A stretch of DNA of 64,000 nucleotides from Pseudeuparius sepicola (lineage: Eukaryota; Arthropoda; Insecta; Coleoptera; Anthribidae). The notes beneath the pieces are model-generated. The model had not been told where the DNA came from, did not search any database, and saw only the letters and a program-made list of their open reading frames with translations. The stretch spans positions 20,298,876 through 20,362,875 of the forward strand of contig OY987305.1 in the NCBI GenBank assembly GCA_963920635.1, in the 5' to 3' direction. A program made the translations under genes and the position numbers. Shown here one piece after another: positions 21,568 to 32,340 of this stretch. The first letter of the stretch is position 1. The number at the start of each line of letters is the position of its first letter.

Positions 21568-22882
21568 GTTGTTGGAAATAATTATGGTTGATAACATTCC
21601 AAATATTTTGAATGGGAAAAATACCTTGCTTCACGACAAAGTTCCGGTGTGTTTGTGTTCTAACAAATACATATACTTAGTGGTGGCATATGAATGTCGG
21701 TAAGGCATTCAATAATCTAAAGAGCTGTAATTTCATAGCGACGAATTTTCTCGAATTACATGAGGCAGGAAAACCATAGATTTCCGCCCTCCCCCCACAT
21801 ATTGGTTTCGTTGAAGATTGGAGGGCTGAGCCAGAGCTCAGAATATTACCGTCCGAGTCAGACTGGGTGCTCTTTTGAAAAGTTTCAATGGGCTATATCT
21901 CCAAAAATAAAAAAGATAACAAAAAACGGCAAAACCCATTTCGGTAGTATGGAGGGGGAACCAAAATGGCGTATCAAGTCACGCCCCTCTTCCAACCCCC
22001 CCTAAACCCCGCCCATCCCAACTTTAAAATCTTAATCTTAAATGGCATATGAAAATCTCTTTAAAAATTATTTCCAACGGTACCAATAATAGGTACATTT
22101 GGTTCGGTAATTATCGATTTATTCAAGAATAATCGATTTTAGTATCACATATTTGATAAATCAAATAAATACCTACAAGTCACAAGTGTTTGAGACGATA
22201 CCTCCCCCATATAGGGGACGACCTAAGGTTGCGAATGTTTGGTTTACTGGAAAAATCAGGAAGACTCAACACAGACACAGGTCATTAAAACTGATAACGG
22301 TTCTTGCCCGAATATTGGGCCAGATAATGGCAGATAATGCAGTCTGTTTTGCTAACAAAACTAAATAATGTAAGGTCTCTAGAAACCAACCAAAATTTTT
22401 TTTCTCCTCATATGTTTAAACTACCGCTCCGAGCAAGAACCCTCAAACTCTGTGTAGTGAATCAGAGCCGACAAGTTAGGGCCACCATATTGTGATATGC
22501 TTATTGACTCATAGAAACGCTCACGGTCCGGTATTGAAGCAATGCAAGTCAGGTGTAAGATAGCTTACCAATACCAAGTATTTGTATCTATGAACATAAT
22601 ATTTATTTATTTATCTATTCTATTCCAAACGATTATTCGGTGGTAATTTATAAACAAATTATAGTGATTCCCAGGCCAAGTTATCACTTTAGGTACGAAT
22701 CGAACATCGTCCCTTATAATATTAAAACTATAAGAATGTTTTTCGTTTTGGTCGGACACAAAAAACTTTGTTTTCAGACTTAAGTAATCTCGCCTTAAAT
22801 TTAACACGACGCTTCGATCAGTTAAATCCCTGATCGTTCCCGAGTGAACAATTTTGCAAAAAAAACATACACTTTCAATATA
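21568..22882. other. No gene seen
   Basis: Mixed spacer. A C-rich patch (about 21960-22020) stands out but encodes nothing recognised. Confidence 0.4.
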
Positions 22883-23621
22883 CAGTGTGTCCCAGTTTGA
22901 TACTGGACACCTCAGAAACATATGAAGGGCAAGGAAAACAAATGGTCTCTATTTTTTTACTGGTAGTACCAAGGGAGAGTATCTCATAGGCGGTGGTATT
23001 TGGATGGGGTAATTATTTCATGGCCTGCTATGATTTTTTAAACTAGCACATTTTCAGGAAACCCCATTAGGGTTTTTTTTTGCAACAAAATGCTATTAAG
23101 AAAACTTGTTCAGAATGAAAAACTGAGTAGATTCACAAAATTTCAAAAGGCTAGGCCTACTTTGATTTTCAGATTTATCCCCCACTTTTATCTTAGAAAA
23201 GTGTCCTTTCAGGAGCTTTCACGTCAAAATTTTATTTTTTCACGATGATCAAGTTTCCTTAATAATATTTTGACGTGAAAGCTCCAGAAAGGACACATTT
23301 CTAAGAAAAAAGTGGGAGAAAAATGCGAAAACGCTAAAAATCAAAGTAGGCCTAGACTTTTGAAATTTTGCAATTCTACTCAACTTTTCATTTTGAACAA
23401 GTTTTCTTAATAACATTTTCTCGTAAAAAAATCCCTAATAGGGTTTCTTGAAAATTAGCTATTTTAAAAAATCAAAGCAGGCCATGAAATAATTACCCCA
23501 TCCAAATACCACCGACTATGAGATACTCTCCCTTGGCACTACCAATAAAAAATAAAGACCATTTGTTTTCCTTGTCCTTCATATAGTTCTGAGGTGTCCA
23601 GTATCAAATTGGGACACAATG
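22883..23621. mobile_element. Near-perfect palindromic MITE, 739 bp
   Basis: The ends are CAGTGTGTCCCAGTTTGATA and the inverted CATTGTGTCCCAATTTGATA. TA flanks both (22881-22882, 23622-23623). Two arms of about 360 bp pair almost throughout, meeting near 23250, so the whole element can fold into one hairpin. There is no coding sequence. The CAGTGTGTCC terminus differs from the CAGGGTG family. Confidence 0.85.
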
Positions 23622-23972
23622 TATATTAAAGATGTTATCCTCCAATTGAAATCCTCATTTGGAAGATGGGTATCTATTATGCCATCATTTAATGCGTTTT
23701 ACGACAACCCTTTCTTTCAACAACTATCTGGTATTCAAAATGATATCGAGGACTGCATGCCAAAATATAATTGGACGATCAAAAGAACTTACCTGAAGTT
23801 CGATCGTAATTATACTAGGCGTGCAGTCCGAAGATATCATTTCCCTCCCAGCAAAGGGGCATCATGGCCGACGGGTGGTGGGGAAATAACGTTTTATATA
23901 TTTAAAGACTGTGCGCAGTAGCAGGAAACAGCACGTACTACCTGGTATTCAAAATGATATCTTCGGACAGAA

Positions 23973-24190
23973 GGCCACATGATAAAAGCGCATATGACTA
24001 AAGCCCACAAAAAATAAACCCACGTGGACTAATGCCTAATGCCCACAAATCTGATGCCCCCACGGCAAATGACCACACGGACAAATGCCCACACGAACAA
24101 ATGCCCACACGGAGAAATGCCCACTCGGACAAATGCCCACAACCGGAAATGCACAGGAGGCTAAAAGCGTACTTGAAAGGAAACCCATAA
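23973..24190. repeat. Minisatellite block 1 (C-rich on plus)
   Basis: About a dozen degenerate copies of a 14-17-bp unit with consensus near ACAAATGCCCACACGG. Best examples run between 24055 and 24160. Variants include GACTAAAGCCCAC at the outer side. Confidence 0.8.
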
Positions 24191-24548
24191 CCCGCATAAA
24201 GCAAAAACTTTTATGAAGAGTAAAGTTTTTGCGAAACTTTAGAAGTCTATAGAAAACGTCAAATGAAGTACATTTTTTCCTATAAACATGTATCGAAATC
24301 CTAACGCTTTTCGATACAAAGTTCATTTTTTTTAAGTTTTCTATTATTTTCCTAAAGGAAGACAGTTAAGGCAAACATATTTTTTGATACAGTTTATTAT
24401 CATTATCATTAAATACTATAAATTAAAAATAATTCAACCCATCTACTTCCACCAGTGCCGGAGAGACGGGGGTCAAAAATCATATTATCTACAATAAAAA
24501 AATATTTCAGCATTTTTTTTTTGTAAACTCTGTTTTTGCATTCTATCA

Positions 24549-24745
24549 ATGTGCGCAATTATGTGTGTGCGTTTTTATCAATGTGTGCATTTGGTTGTGT
24601 GCGCTAATGTTCCTGTGGGTATTTCCCCTTGTGCGCATTAGTCCGTGTGGGCTTTATTTTATGCATATGTGCTTTAATGACTGTGTGCTTTTGTCTGAGG
24701 GCTTTATTCGTGTGGGCTTCTGTCTTGTGGGCAACTATCATGGAA
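24549..24745. repeat. Minisatellite block 2 (G-rich on plus)
   Basis: Inverted version of the same unit, for example GCATTAGTCCGTGTGGGC near 24635. It begins CAATGTGCGCAATTATG and forms the left partner of block 3 on the other side of the transposase. It contains an expansion of about 70 bp that block 3 lacks. Confidence 0.8.
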
Positions 24746-24974
24746 TCCTTCGGACTGCACGCCTCATATAATTACGATCGAAGTTCAGGTAAGTTTTTTG
24801 ATCGTCCAATAATAACGGACAGTCGGGATAGCACCACGAGTGTAGAAGATTTGGAATTAAATTTATTGGTTTATTGCACACTTAAATCTACCTACCCTGG
24901 GTTTTCCCACCGGGAGGGCTTTACAATCAATGCAGTAACAATCTCAGTTTGTATTCGTCTTGTCTAGTGTCAAT

Positions 24975-26413
24975 ATGAATTCCGGAAAGAGAAAGAGTTT
25001 ATCTATTCAAGATAAAATTGATATTATAGTGAACAACATAATTTAAGTGTCCGAAAACTTGCGGAAAAGTTTAGTGTGGGAATTTAAAATTTTTTTAGAG
25101 AAGAATGGAAATCTGGAGCAAAAAAATTCCAAAAACTGCTGGTTTGGCCATTGATTAAACTGTTTTTAATTGGTTCTGTAAGGTACGAAATAAGAATATC
25201 CCCATATCTGGATCTCTGCTCAAAGAAATGACATTAGAAGCAGCCTAAAGTTTGCAGTTAACTAGGTAACTTCAAAGCCTCCAATGGCTGGTTGGAAAAA
25301 TATTGTCAGAGGCAAAACATTTCCTTTCAAACTGTGTGTGGTGAATCTGCGCACGTAAACTTGCAAAATGTTGAGGAATGGAAAGCTAATTTACAGTCAA
25401 TATTGAAGGACGAAGGACTATACACCCCAATGATATTTTTATTGCTGATGAAAAGGGACTTTCTTCCGTGCACTTCTTACAAAAACATTTGCATTAAGAA
25501 ATGGTAGGTGTGCAGGAGGAAAATCTGCAAAGGAAAGGCTCACGATACTGTTGTGCTCAAACATGGAAGGAGGTAAAGAAAAGCCGTTAGCTATTGGGAA
25601 AAGCAAAAAGCACAGATGTTTTAAAGGAGCATATGTGGATAAATTGCCGATAGAGTGGGTCTCCAATAAGAAAGCTTGGATGACTTTGGATATTATGTCA
25701 ACATGGTTAAAAAACTTCGACAGCAAGATGAAGAGAGAAAAGAGAAATGTAGTCTTATTTCTCGAAAATGCAACATCTCATCCCAAGATTTTATTAGAAA
25801 ACGTAAAACTGATTTTTCTTCCTCCAAATACCACCCCCCATTGTCAACCTATGGACCAGGGCATCATTCAAAACTTTGAAATAATCTATAGAAGTATGCT
25901 TGTTAAAAGACTTTTGGCATTCATGAACACGGGAGAATCACTGGAAATCTTAAAGAAAAGCATTACACTAGTCAATGCGTTAAATATGGATTTTAGCGGC
26001 TTGGAAAAAATTATCGCCTGTAACGGTAAAAAACTGTTTCCTAAAATGTGGATTTAATCTGTGCGATAGTGACATAAGTGAGTGCGATATAGAAGATGAT
26101 ATACCCTTAGCATTTTTATTTCCAAACTTTAATTTAGATTTAAAAACGTATTCATTAATTGATAATGATTTAATAATCACCGAAACTAGTGATCAAATCT
26201 AAACGGAGATTGAAGAAGAAGAACTTAACTAGCATTTCATGCATTTCTGAAGCTCATAAAAGATTAAAAGATCTTGACAATTATTTTTTGAGCTCCAGCA
26301 ACTTAAATATTGCTAACAATATTTCTCAAGCTCCGCTTGAATGTGAATCAGAAATATTTAACAGTAAAATGAAAAAAGCAAAACAAATGACCATTAAGGA
26401 CTATTTTAAATAG
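24975..26413 (+). pseudogene. pogo/Tigger-type transposase, decayed
   Basis: The start MNSGKRKSLSIQDKIDII matches the CENP-B/psq helix-turn-helix opening of pogo-type transposases; a stop follows within a few codons. Scattered frames then give SNGWLEKYCQRQNISFQTVC (Tc5/CENP-B DNA-binding domain) and DIFIADEKGL (first catalytic Asp). The longest piece (about 25551-26057) has KPLAIGKSKKHRCFKG, NKKAWMTLDI, VVLFLENATSHP, FLPPNTTPHCQPMDQGI and NFE. The second catalytic residue is Glu instead of the usual Asp (codon 25764-25766), so the enzyme would probably be inactive. The frame shifts again and ends KQMTIKDYFK, a typical Tigger C-terminus. At least four stops or frameshifts are present. Confidence 0.85.
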
Positions 26414-26491
26414 GGATATATATATTACTGTTTTCATAATAATAATAAACAATATTTATTTAAAAAAGTTACATAAATATATTTTTCTCGA

Positions 26492-26618
26492 TTCCATGAC
26501 AATTATTGCCCACAAAACAGAAGCCCACATGACTAAAATCCTCAGATAAAAGCGCACAGTCATTAAAGCACATATGCATAAAGCCCACACGGACTAATGC
26601 ATAATTGCGCACATTGAG
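26492..26618. repeat. Minisatellite block 3 (C-rich on plus)
   Basis: Inverted partner of block 2: it contains AAGCCCACACGGACTAATGC near 26581 and ends GCGCACATTG at 26618, mirroring CAATGTGCGC at 24549. Blocks 2 and 3 therefore behave like TIRs of a 2-kb unit around the transposase. No TA duplication is visible at these ends. Confidence 0.8.
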
Positions 26619-26936
26619 GATCTCTTCCTACAGGACCTTCAATATATGTGGAGAAAAAGTATGAAAGTACCTTGTTGTCTCGTTGTATCCATCCTCATTT
26701 GGAAAAGTATTCGACAGCTCGGTGAATATCTGACGCACATCAGTTGGAGGCACAAAAATCCAAAGCTGGTAAGCTTGACATTTAGGTCTGCTTCGTAGGC
26801 TGCTTTTAGGCCAACAGTATTCACCTTCCATATCAACGACTGACATAAATGGAAGTAACATCCTTTAACTGAAGCTAAGGGGAAACATTTCGGGCGGCTC
26901 TCATGCACGCCTTTTCAAAAACAATTAAAATTTGTC

Positions 26937-27025
26937 GGCGCAATTCTCGTCTTGTGCATTTCTGGCTGTGGGCATTTGTCTCTCCGAGCATTTGTCCGTG
27001 TGGGCATTTGTTCGCCTGGGCGTAT
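26937..27025. repeat. Minisatellite block 4 (G-rich on plus)
   Basis: Contains GTCCGTGTGGGCATTTGTTC and CTGGCTGTGGGCATTTGTC. It is the inverted partner of the inner half of block 1; both also contain GAAATGCACA in opposite orientation. Together with block 3 it forms a second, smaller palindrome (26492-27025). Confidence 0.8.
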
Positions 27026-27214
27026 AATATATTAAACAAAATAAAACTTGTTTTTTTCTTCATCGTTGTCCCCCACCTCTAATTAACGAACACCTCTATA
27101 TACCGGACATTTTAGGATTCCCCATGGGTGTCCGCTATTAGGACTTTTTACTGTACTTTGCATTTTCTGGAAATCTATTTTTTATTTTGTTTTGTTGCAG
27201 GTTGGCGCGACGAA

Positions 27215-27640
27215 GAAAATACTCATTCAAAATAATAATAGTTCCTGCAAAGTAATGGTCAGTAATATCTGAATTTAGAGTAAAGTGAAAGGGTCCTTTT
27301 CTGGCGTTTTTAACAAATATATGGTCTAAACAAGATCTAGGACCATTTTGTATGAGGGTAAAATTGTTTATTAGTGACTGATAACGGAGTTCCGTTAATG
27401 TATTTCAATATTCGTTTGAAAAGTCTTTATTTCCTTTTTATATCAATATTTATGTCTCCTAAAATAAAGTTTATAGGGTTGGAATTTGTGAATTTTTTAT
27501 TAAATTCTGTGACACTATAACTGGGAGGTTGATAAATTGCAGTAATATGCATTTTATTTTGAAAGAATTGTAGGTGTATATTTTCTTTTATAATTCCACC
27601 CATTTCCTGCGTTCCCTCCTTAAAAACTAAAATTACTTAA
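27215..27640 (-). pseudogene. LINE endonuclease-domain relic
   Basis: Minus-strand translation gives MHITAIYQPPSYSVTEFNK then FILGDINIDI, the APE-type endonuclease motif of non-LTR retrotransposons. After frameshifts, remnants of the LDHIF and TDHYF motifs appear near 27320 and 27240. Neither reverse transcriptase nor tail is adjacent. It lies just outside the right end of the 18479-27153 segment. Confidence 0.75.
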
Positions 27641-28348
27641 AAAAACAACAAATAATAACTATCGAAGTTAATACAATAATAAATCATACGCACTAACTGT
27701 ATGTGTCGAAAATAGTATTTTCAAGTTGCGGAAATAGTTTTTAGATGTTTATTTACCTAAGCATAAAGGGAGGTAAGTGATTTATTATAGTCCCGTGTTT
27801 CGTACAACTGGAGGCTTGCCGAGGCCTATGAAGTCAGCCAAGATAATTATACTTTCTGCAATGTTGATTTTTACTCTGAACAATAAAAAAATATTATTTC
27901 AAATTAGATTATTCATTTATTGAAGTTGAAATTATAAAAAATTTAAGTGAAATAATTACTTACCTATTCATATATATATATATTCAAGAGATAACAACTA
28001 ATGATAATTATGAAAAATTCAGGGATTATCCAAAAGAGCAACAAACGATTTTTTTGATCCGGTGTACAATACATGTTGAATGCTCAAGAACGAATCGATG
28101 AGTTGAATGGGGACAACTAAAAATAGGTACTGTTGGCAAAACGACTAATATTATATTTTCTGAAGAATGAATGAGAGATTGCGGCGACATGGAAAAGTTG
28201 AAAAGCGCCATTATTTGCATGTTTTTTTTTCGTGTTCACAAAAACTATATAAGATAATGATTGAATAAGCTCAAGTCAGTTTGTAAAATATTGAGTGAAA
28301 TTTGTTGGTTTCTATAAAAGTGATAGTTGAGGAGAGAATTCATAAATA
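27641..28348. other. No gene seen
   Basis: A+T-rich spacer with TATATA and poly-T runs; no repeat ends or coding families recognised. Confidence 0.4.
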
Positions 28349-28511
28349 ATGTTGCTGCTGTTCTCTCTACAAGGATTTACTTCCACACTGTCTATAGACT
28401 TTAATATTCCAATACATTTAGAATCAGATTTTGAGTATGGTTTGGCACTGATCGGATTCCACACATATAACAGCATACCCAGTATAGATGTTGGTGTCAA
28501 CAAATTTTATT
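28349..28511 (+). pseudogene. N-terminal fragment of an unidentified conserved protein
   Basis: The frame reads STLSIDFNIPIHLESDFEYG then LALIGFHTYNSIPSIDVGVN and is cut by a TA-CAGGGTG terminus at 28513-28521. From memory, proteins with a DYEIAL...YNSIPN...NNKF pattern recur as uncharacterised, often multicopy ORFs in arthropod and cnidarian genomes. They may be linked to Polinton/Maverick-like or viral elements; I am not certain of that link. A second fragment of the same kind of protein lies 3.7 kb downstream on the same strand (32167-32340). Confidence 0.45.
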
Positions 28512-28799
28512 ATACAGGGTGTAACTTTGATAAGTACAGAAATTTTAAGGGCAGGTCGGGAAAAATGCGCTTGTTACGCCTATGCAATTAAAATTTTTCT
28601 AAAGTGCATATTAACGTCAGAAATAATTTTTTTTAAAACGCTATTAAAACCCCTTTTTCCGACGCTACGGCCATGGGTCCTTGACCTTGCCGGGACCAGC
28701 TGGAACTGAGGCCGGTTCCGGCGGATCCCCCCCAATTCCGCCGTGCAGCGTTGTCAGACGTATAGCTCTTTCACAGTATTTCAGGAATAGTCTTTCAAC

Positions 28800-29630
28800 T
28801 AGTTTTTGAACAAATCTTTAATGGTTCTTTTAGCGAATAGCATGCAAAAAAACTACCTTTCGGATGCCTGGATGATTTTCCTTGCGGGTGTCGTACTCCT
28901 TTCTTATGTTATCCAAAAATCCTCTCGAAAATCACAAGAAGCACTAGGTAACTGGTTGCCAGTCGAATCGCTTTTTCCGAGGCTTTTTCGCAGTATTTGA
29001 AGAATATTGACGCAACCATGTATCATTTGGTGTATGTGGAGATTAAATAAATAAATAAATAATTTTTGGACAACTCCTTAAAGGTTCTTTTAGCGAATAG
29101 CTCGACGAATAGCATGAAAAAGCCTACCTTTGAGATGCATCGATTATTTTTACTATTTTCTTGTGTTTAGATACTATCCAAAAATCTTCACAAAATCACA
29201 TAAAGCACTAAGTACCTACCTAACTAGTGGCACTGTTTTTATACGATGGTCGCGAAGGTATAACACTTCGTAGTCTCTTTTTACGGAAATACGAACAAAA
29301 CACTTGTTTTTTTTTCACTGCACACTTAAAGCGGCGCGATGCCAAATATTAGGGACGTCTCGGTTTCCCTCAGCTGATTTATTCCAACGGGGACTCGACT
29401 AGGTGGATTGTACAATTAGATCCATACCGTATGCGTCTAATAAAACCCGAATTTTCGCGAACCCTTGAAGCTGCTTCTTTTATCCTCGCGCGTAATTGGG
29501 GTACCTAGTAGGAACCTATCTAGCACTGTTTTCATACGAAGGCCGCGAAAGTTTAACACTGCATTTCTTAACGGAAATATGAAAAAATCACTTGTTATTT
29601 CACTGCAAATTCGTAGCGGCAATTGCAACA
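28800..29630. repeat. Degenerate direct repeats
   Basis: GGTTCTTTTAGCGAATAGC occurs at about 28819 and again at about 29082, each followed by similar sequence with ATCCAAAAATC. A separate 110-base stretch (about 29221-29335, with GGTCGCGAAGGTATAACACT) recurs diverged at about 29515-29625. These suggest two old local duplications upstream of a CpG-rich island. No coding content. Confidence 0.5.
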
Positions 29631-29929
29631 GGTTTGGACATCACTGCTGGTCCAAAAAAATGGCGAACGGATCTGGAAAAATGTACAGAAGCAGGTTCAG
29701 TTCCGACGACAGTTCGTAAAACAAAGCAAAGTAACGGAACAATATCGGTTAGCGAGACGCGACGTTTGCATACGCGTCCACGTTTTGGAAACAGAATTGT
29801 TATACCACAGAATAGCCACACGTAAGGCATTCTGTATAATAATAAATTGCTTGTTGAAGCTGGCGCTCCCAAAAATTACAGGCGGACGCGGATCGATATC
29901 AATCAGCTGTTAAATCCCAAAATCGGACG

Positions 29930-30730
29930 GACGATCTTCGACTAGCGCGTCGGCTACGGCGCGGCGGTACGGTGACGGAGACGGCCTGCGTGCGCACAAG
30001 CTTTCCCCCATACCATTCAATACCACTATTCGGTGTTGCCGTTTATGCCGACATGTCCCCAAACTGACTTAAAGTCCCTTAAATCCGATTTTTGATTTTC
30101 GCGGATTTATACGGGGTTTCTTTCGTTATAAGTTAATCTACTATCTCGTATAATTATTACGCACAAAAACGGGTAAATCCATGTAAAAATCCACTACACA
30201 ATTAAATTTATACGGAATTAAATTACTAAATCAGGTAAATTTTCAGCATACTTGGCAACATAGTAGCGCCGCCCCGAGAGAAGTAGGGGCCGCGAGCCGC
30301 GAGCCGCGATTGGCTAATATCGCGCACTAGTTATGAGTAGTAGGGATCACCTGTAGTGTCGATGTCAAGTGGCGCCCCGCGCTTGCGCTCCTCGCCCAGC
30401 TGTAATTTAGTAGGTCGGCCGGGCCGGGCGGCGTGGAAATGGAGCAAAATCGAGTGAATCAGTGCCAGTGAATTCATTCGTAATTGTAATTATTGCGCGA
30501 TTCGGCGCGGCGTCGTTTTTGTGTGAAGTTGGCGTCGGACGCCAGCGCCCGACGCCAACGTCATATGCCCGCGCCTGGCGAATCTCGGCGAAGGAATGTC
30601 GGGCAGTAGTCAAGGGCACGCAGAAGCTTAAATTCACCAGGAGGAGTCGCTGTTTTTCGGTTTTTGGGGACATTACGCGACATTTCGCCACCAAGTTTTT
30701 ACGAAAAGTAAGAGGAATGGTAAGGAATTA
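29930..30730. promoter_or_regulatory. CpG-rich island, possible promoter or untranslated first exon
   Basis: G+C rises sharply, with dense CpG at 29935-29995, 30270-30330 and 30375-30620. A reversed CCAAT box (GATTGGC) lies at 30308-30314. An 11-bp perfect inverted repeat (GTTGGCGTCGG, 30528-30538, facing 30549-30559) spans a 10-base loop. Donor-like AAAA|GTAAGA and AATG|GTAAGG strings follow near 30708-30725. No coding exon is supported, so it may be an upstream promoter with a non-coding first exon. The direction is inferred from the donor sites only. Confidence 0.4.
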
Positions 30731-30977
30731 ACTTGAGAGAGTTCCGAAACGGCAAAGGGTTAAAAAATGCGGAAATGATAAGCACGCCAATTTGACAGTC
30801 TTCCCCAACTATTTTCGGAACCGAATAATTTTTTATTTACAACCATGTATGTAATATCGACATTTCTGACTTTTTAGAAGTTTGAAAGTGTCAATTTTTT
30901 GACTTTTACTTCCCGCCCTCCCGCCCGGGTGGAAAGTTTACTTTATCTCGAGACACCTCGGTGTGTAATATACTATT

Positions 30978-31309
30978 AAAAGTAGACAATAGACAGGACA
31001 ACAACCCTGAGGGGGTTTAAAAGTGGCGCACCATCAGGCAAGGGTAGAAAAATATTAAAAACGATGAACAAATCGGGGCCGCGCGTTAAATTCACATCAA
31101 ATGACAGTCTTCCCCCACTTTTTTCGGAAACGAATAATTTTTTAAAAGTAGATAATACATAGGACCACAACCCTGAGGGGGTTTAAAGGTGGCGCACTAT
31201 CGGGCAAGGGTTGAAAAATATTAAAAACTATGAACAAATCGAAGCCGCGCGTTAAATTCACGTCAAATTACAGTCTTCCCCCACTTTTTTCGAGAACACT
31301 CGCTAAAAA
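30978..31309. repeat. Two tandem copies of a 166-bp unit
   Basis: The units start AAAAGTAGA at 30978 and 31144 and share CCCTGAGGGGGTTTAAA, CCGCGCGTTAAATTCAC and GACAGTCTTCCCC-like strings at over 90% identity by eye. A partial, more diverged copy lies at about 30790-30840. Confidence 0.8.
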
Positions 31310-32166
31310 AAAGTAACGCGCCGCTGCTCTACGCTCTACCCTATGGGTGGTTGTGGAAATTTGCAATTTTTACAGATAATTTGTATTTTAAAACAAATAC
31401 TTTATTCAGTTGATTGCCGATCAGAAATTTATTATCCCAAGGTGTCCCAAGAGATGGCTAATTATTAGTATAAAAAAATTGCGGCCTGAAAATCAGTTGT
31501 AAAATAGGTAGGTAGGTAGATACCTACTCCACAAAAGACTTGTCAAAAAATTATGAGTGTGAAATCAGCAATGAGTTTTCTAGCAATGACTTCTCCGAGC
31601 GGCGCTCGGATACATTTCTGCTGCCTAGGGACTTAAAATAACAGTAAAGTGATAAAAACTGACGTGTTTGTTAAATTATTGTGTGCGCCTGTGAAGAAAG
31701 CAATAAACAGTTCGTCACAGCAACCGACATCATAAAAAAACGTGGATACCTACCAGCAGTAATTTTCAAAGGTACCTAGGTACCTAATTCTGCAAGCAGA
31801 TTTATTCCACTCTGACATGCGGCAACGTCGCGGTATTCCCCTTCCTAATCTAACGTTATTCCCCTCCATCTCCTAGGGAGAGGTTAGACCTCCCCTCTCA
31901 GCGCTTCTAGTGACGATCCAGCGGCGTGCATTGAGCACGGATAAAGATTGATTTGCCCCATTTTCTAAACATCGATTAAAAAATTTTTTTTTTCATTTTT
32001 CGGTTTTATGAACGTCCCCGATTACGTGGTTAAAATTTCTGTACCTATCAAAGATACACCCATAAACGCTGATGGATATCGCAAATGTTTAGCCCCTCAG
32101 GCTCGTATGAAATTTAGGCCCTATAAGAGTAGATAGTTGACGCGAATCTGATCAGAAAAAAAAACA
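31310..32166. other. No gene seen
   Basis: Spacer with repeated GGTAGGTAGGTA-like short runs near 31505 and a modestly GC-richer stretch around 31820-31940. No coding family recognised. Confidence 0.35.
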
Positions 32167-32340
32167 ATTTCAATAAAAGCCAATAACAGTACTTTAAAGT
32201 GTAAAATTTACAATGATAAATATACAGTGGATTTTCTACCAGAAGACTCTATTGCTCGTCTGCTAGGGGTTTCTTATAGTCTATTAGAGTATGGACAATT
32301 GCATACTTCTGATATATCTGTAACCATCGTGAAGATTTGA
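32167..32340 (+). pseudogene. Internal fragment of the same unidentified protein family as 28349
   Basis: The frame gives ISIKANNSTLKCKIYNDKYT, then DFLPEDSIARLLGVSYSLLE and HTSDISVTIVKI before a stop at 32338-32340. This ANN.TLK...DF...S.A.LLGF...SD.PV.I.KV pattern follows the YNSIPN segment in the family I recall. N-terminal and middle parts are thus present in the right order on one strand but separated by 3.7 kb of unrelated sequence. Downstream to about 32730 there are further decayed frames. Confidence 0.45.

Larger units (their letters stand above)
23771..24812. repeat. Palindrome P1: inverted unique arms enclosing two opposed minisatellite blocks
   Basis: The outer arms 23771-23837 and 24747-24812 are inverted copies, sharing GATCGTAATTAT and GCGTGCAGTCCGAAG. 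Between them lie a C-rich array (23973-24190) and its G-rich inverted counterpart (24549-24745), separated by an A+T-rich loop. Reading inward the arrays also pair with each other: GACTAAAGCCCAC on the left against GTGGGCTTTATT on the right. Confidence 0.7.
18479..27153 (+). mobile_element. Putative pogo/Tigger-type element ends bounding an 8.7-kb segment
   Basis: The left end reads CAGTAAAACCTTCATTTGCG and the right end, on the minus strand, CAGTAAAAAGTCCTAATAGC. TA flanks both (18477-18478 and 27154-27155). CAG-starting ends and TA targets are typical of pogo/Tigger, and the segment contains a decayed pogo-type transposase. Just inside, both ends carry similar CACCTCTTAATAACGAAC-like strings in the same orientation. 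Only about 10 bases of the TIR match perfectly, so the ends could belong to two different insertions. If real, the element has absorbed much foreign sequence. Confidence 0.45.

Noticed and set aside
23973..24190. CRISPR-like array
   Set aside because: Units are 14-17 bp, degenerate and contiguous without spacers, and the genome is eukaryotic.
23998..24326. Minus-strand frames rich in Gly-His-Cys-Val-Trp over minisatellite block 1
   Set aside because: They are direct translations of the 16-bp array, not a protein family.
30462..30731. Coding ORF in the CpG-rich island
   Set aside because: Composition follows the GC-rich hairpin, no domain is recognisable, and the opposite strand is equally open.
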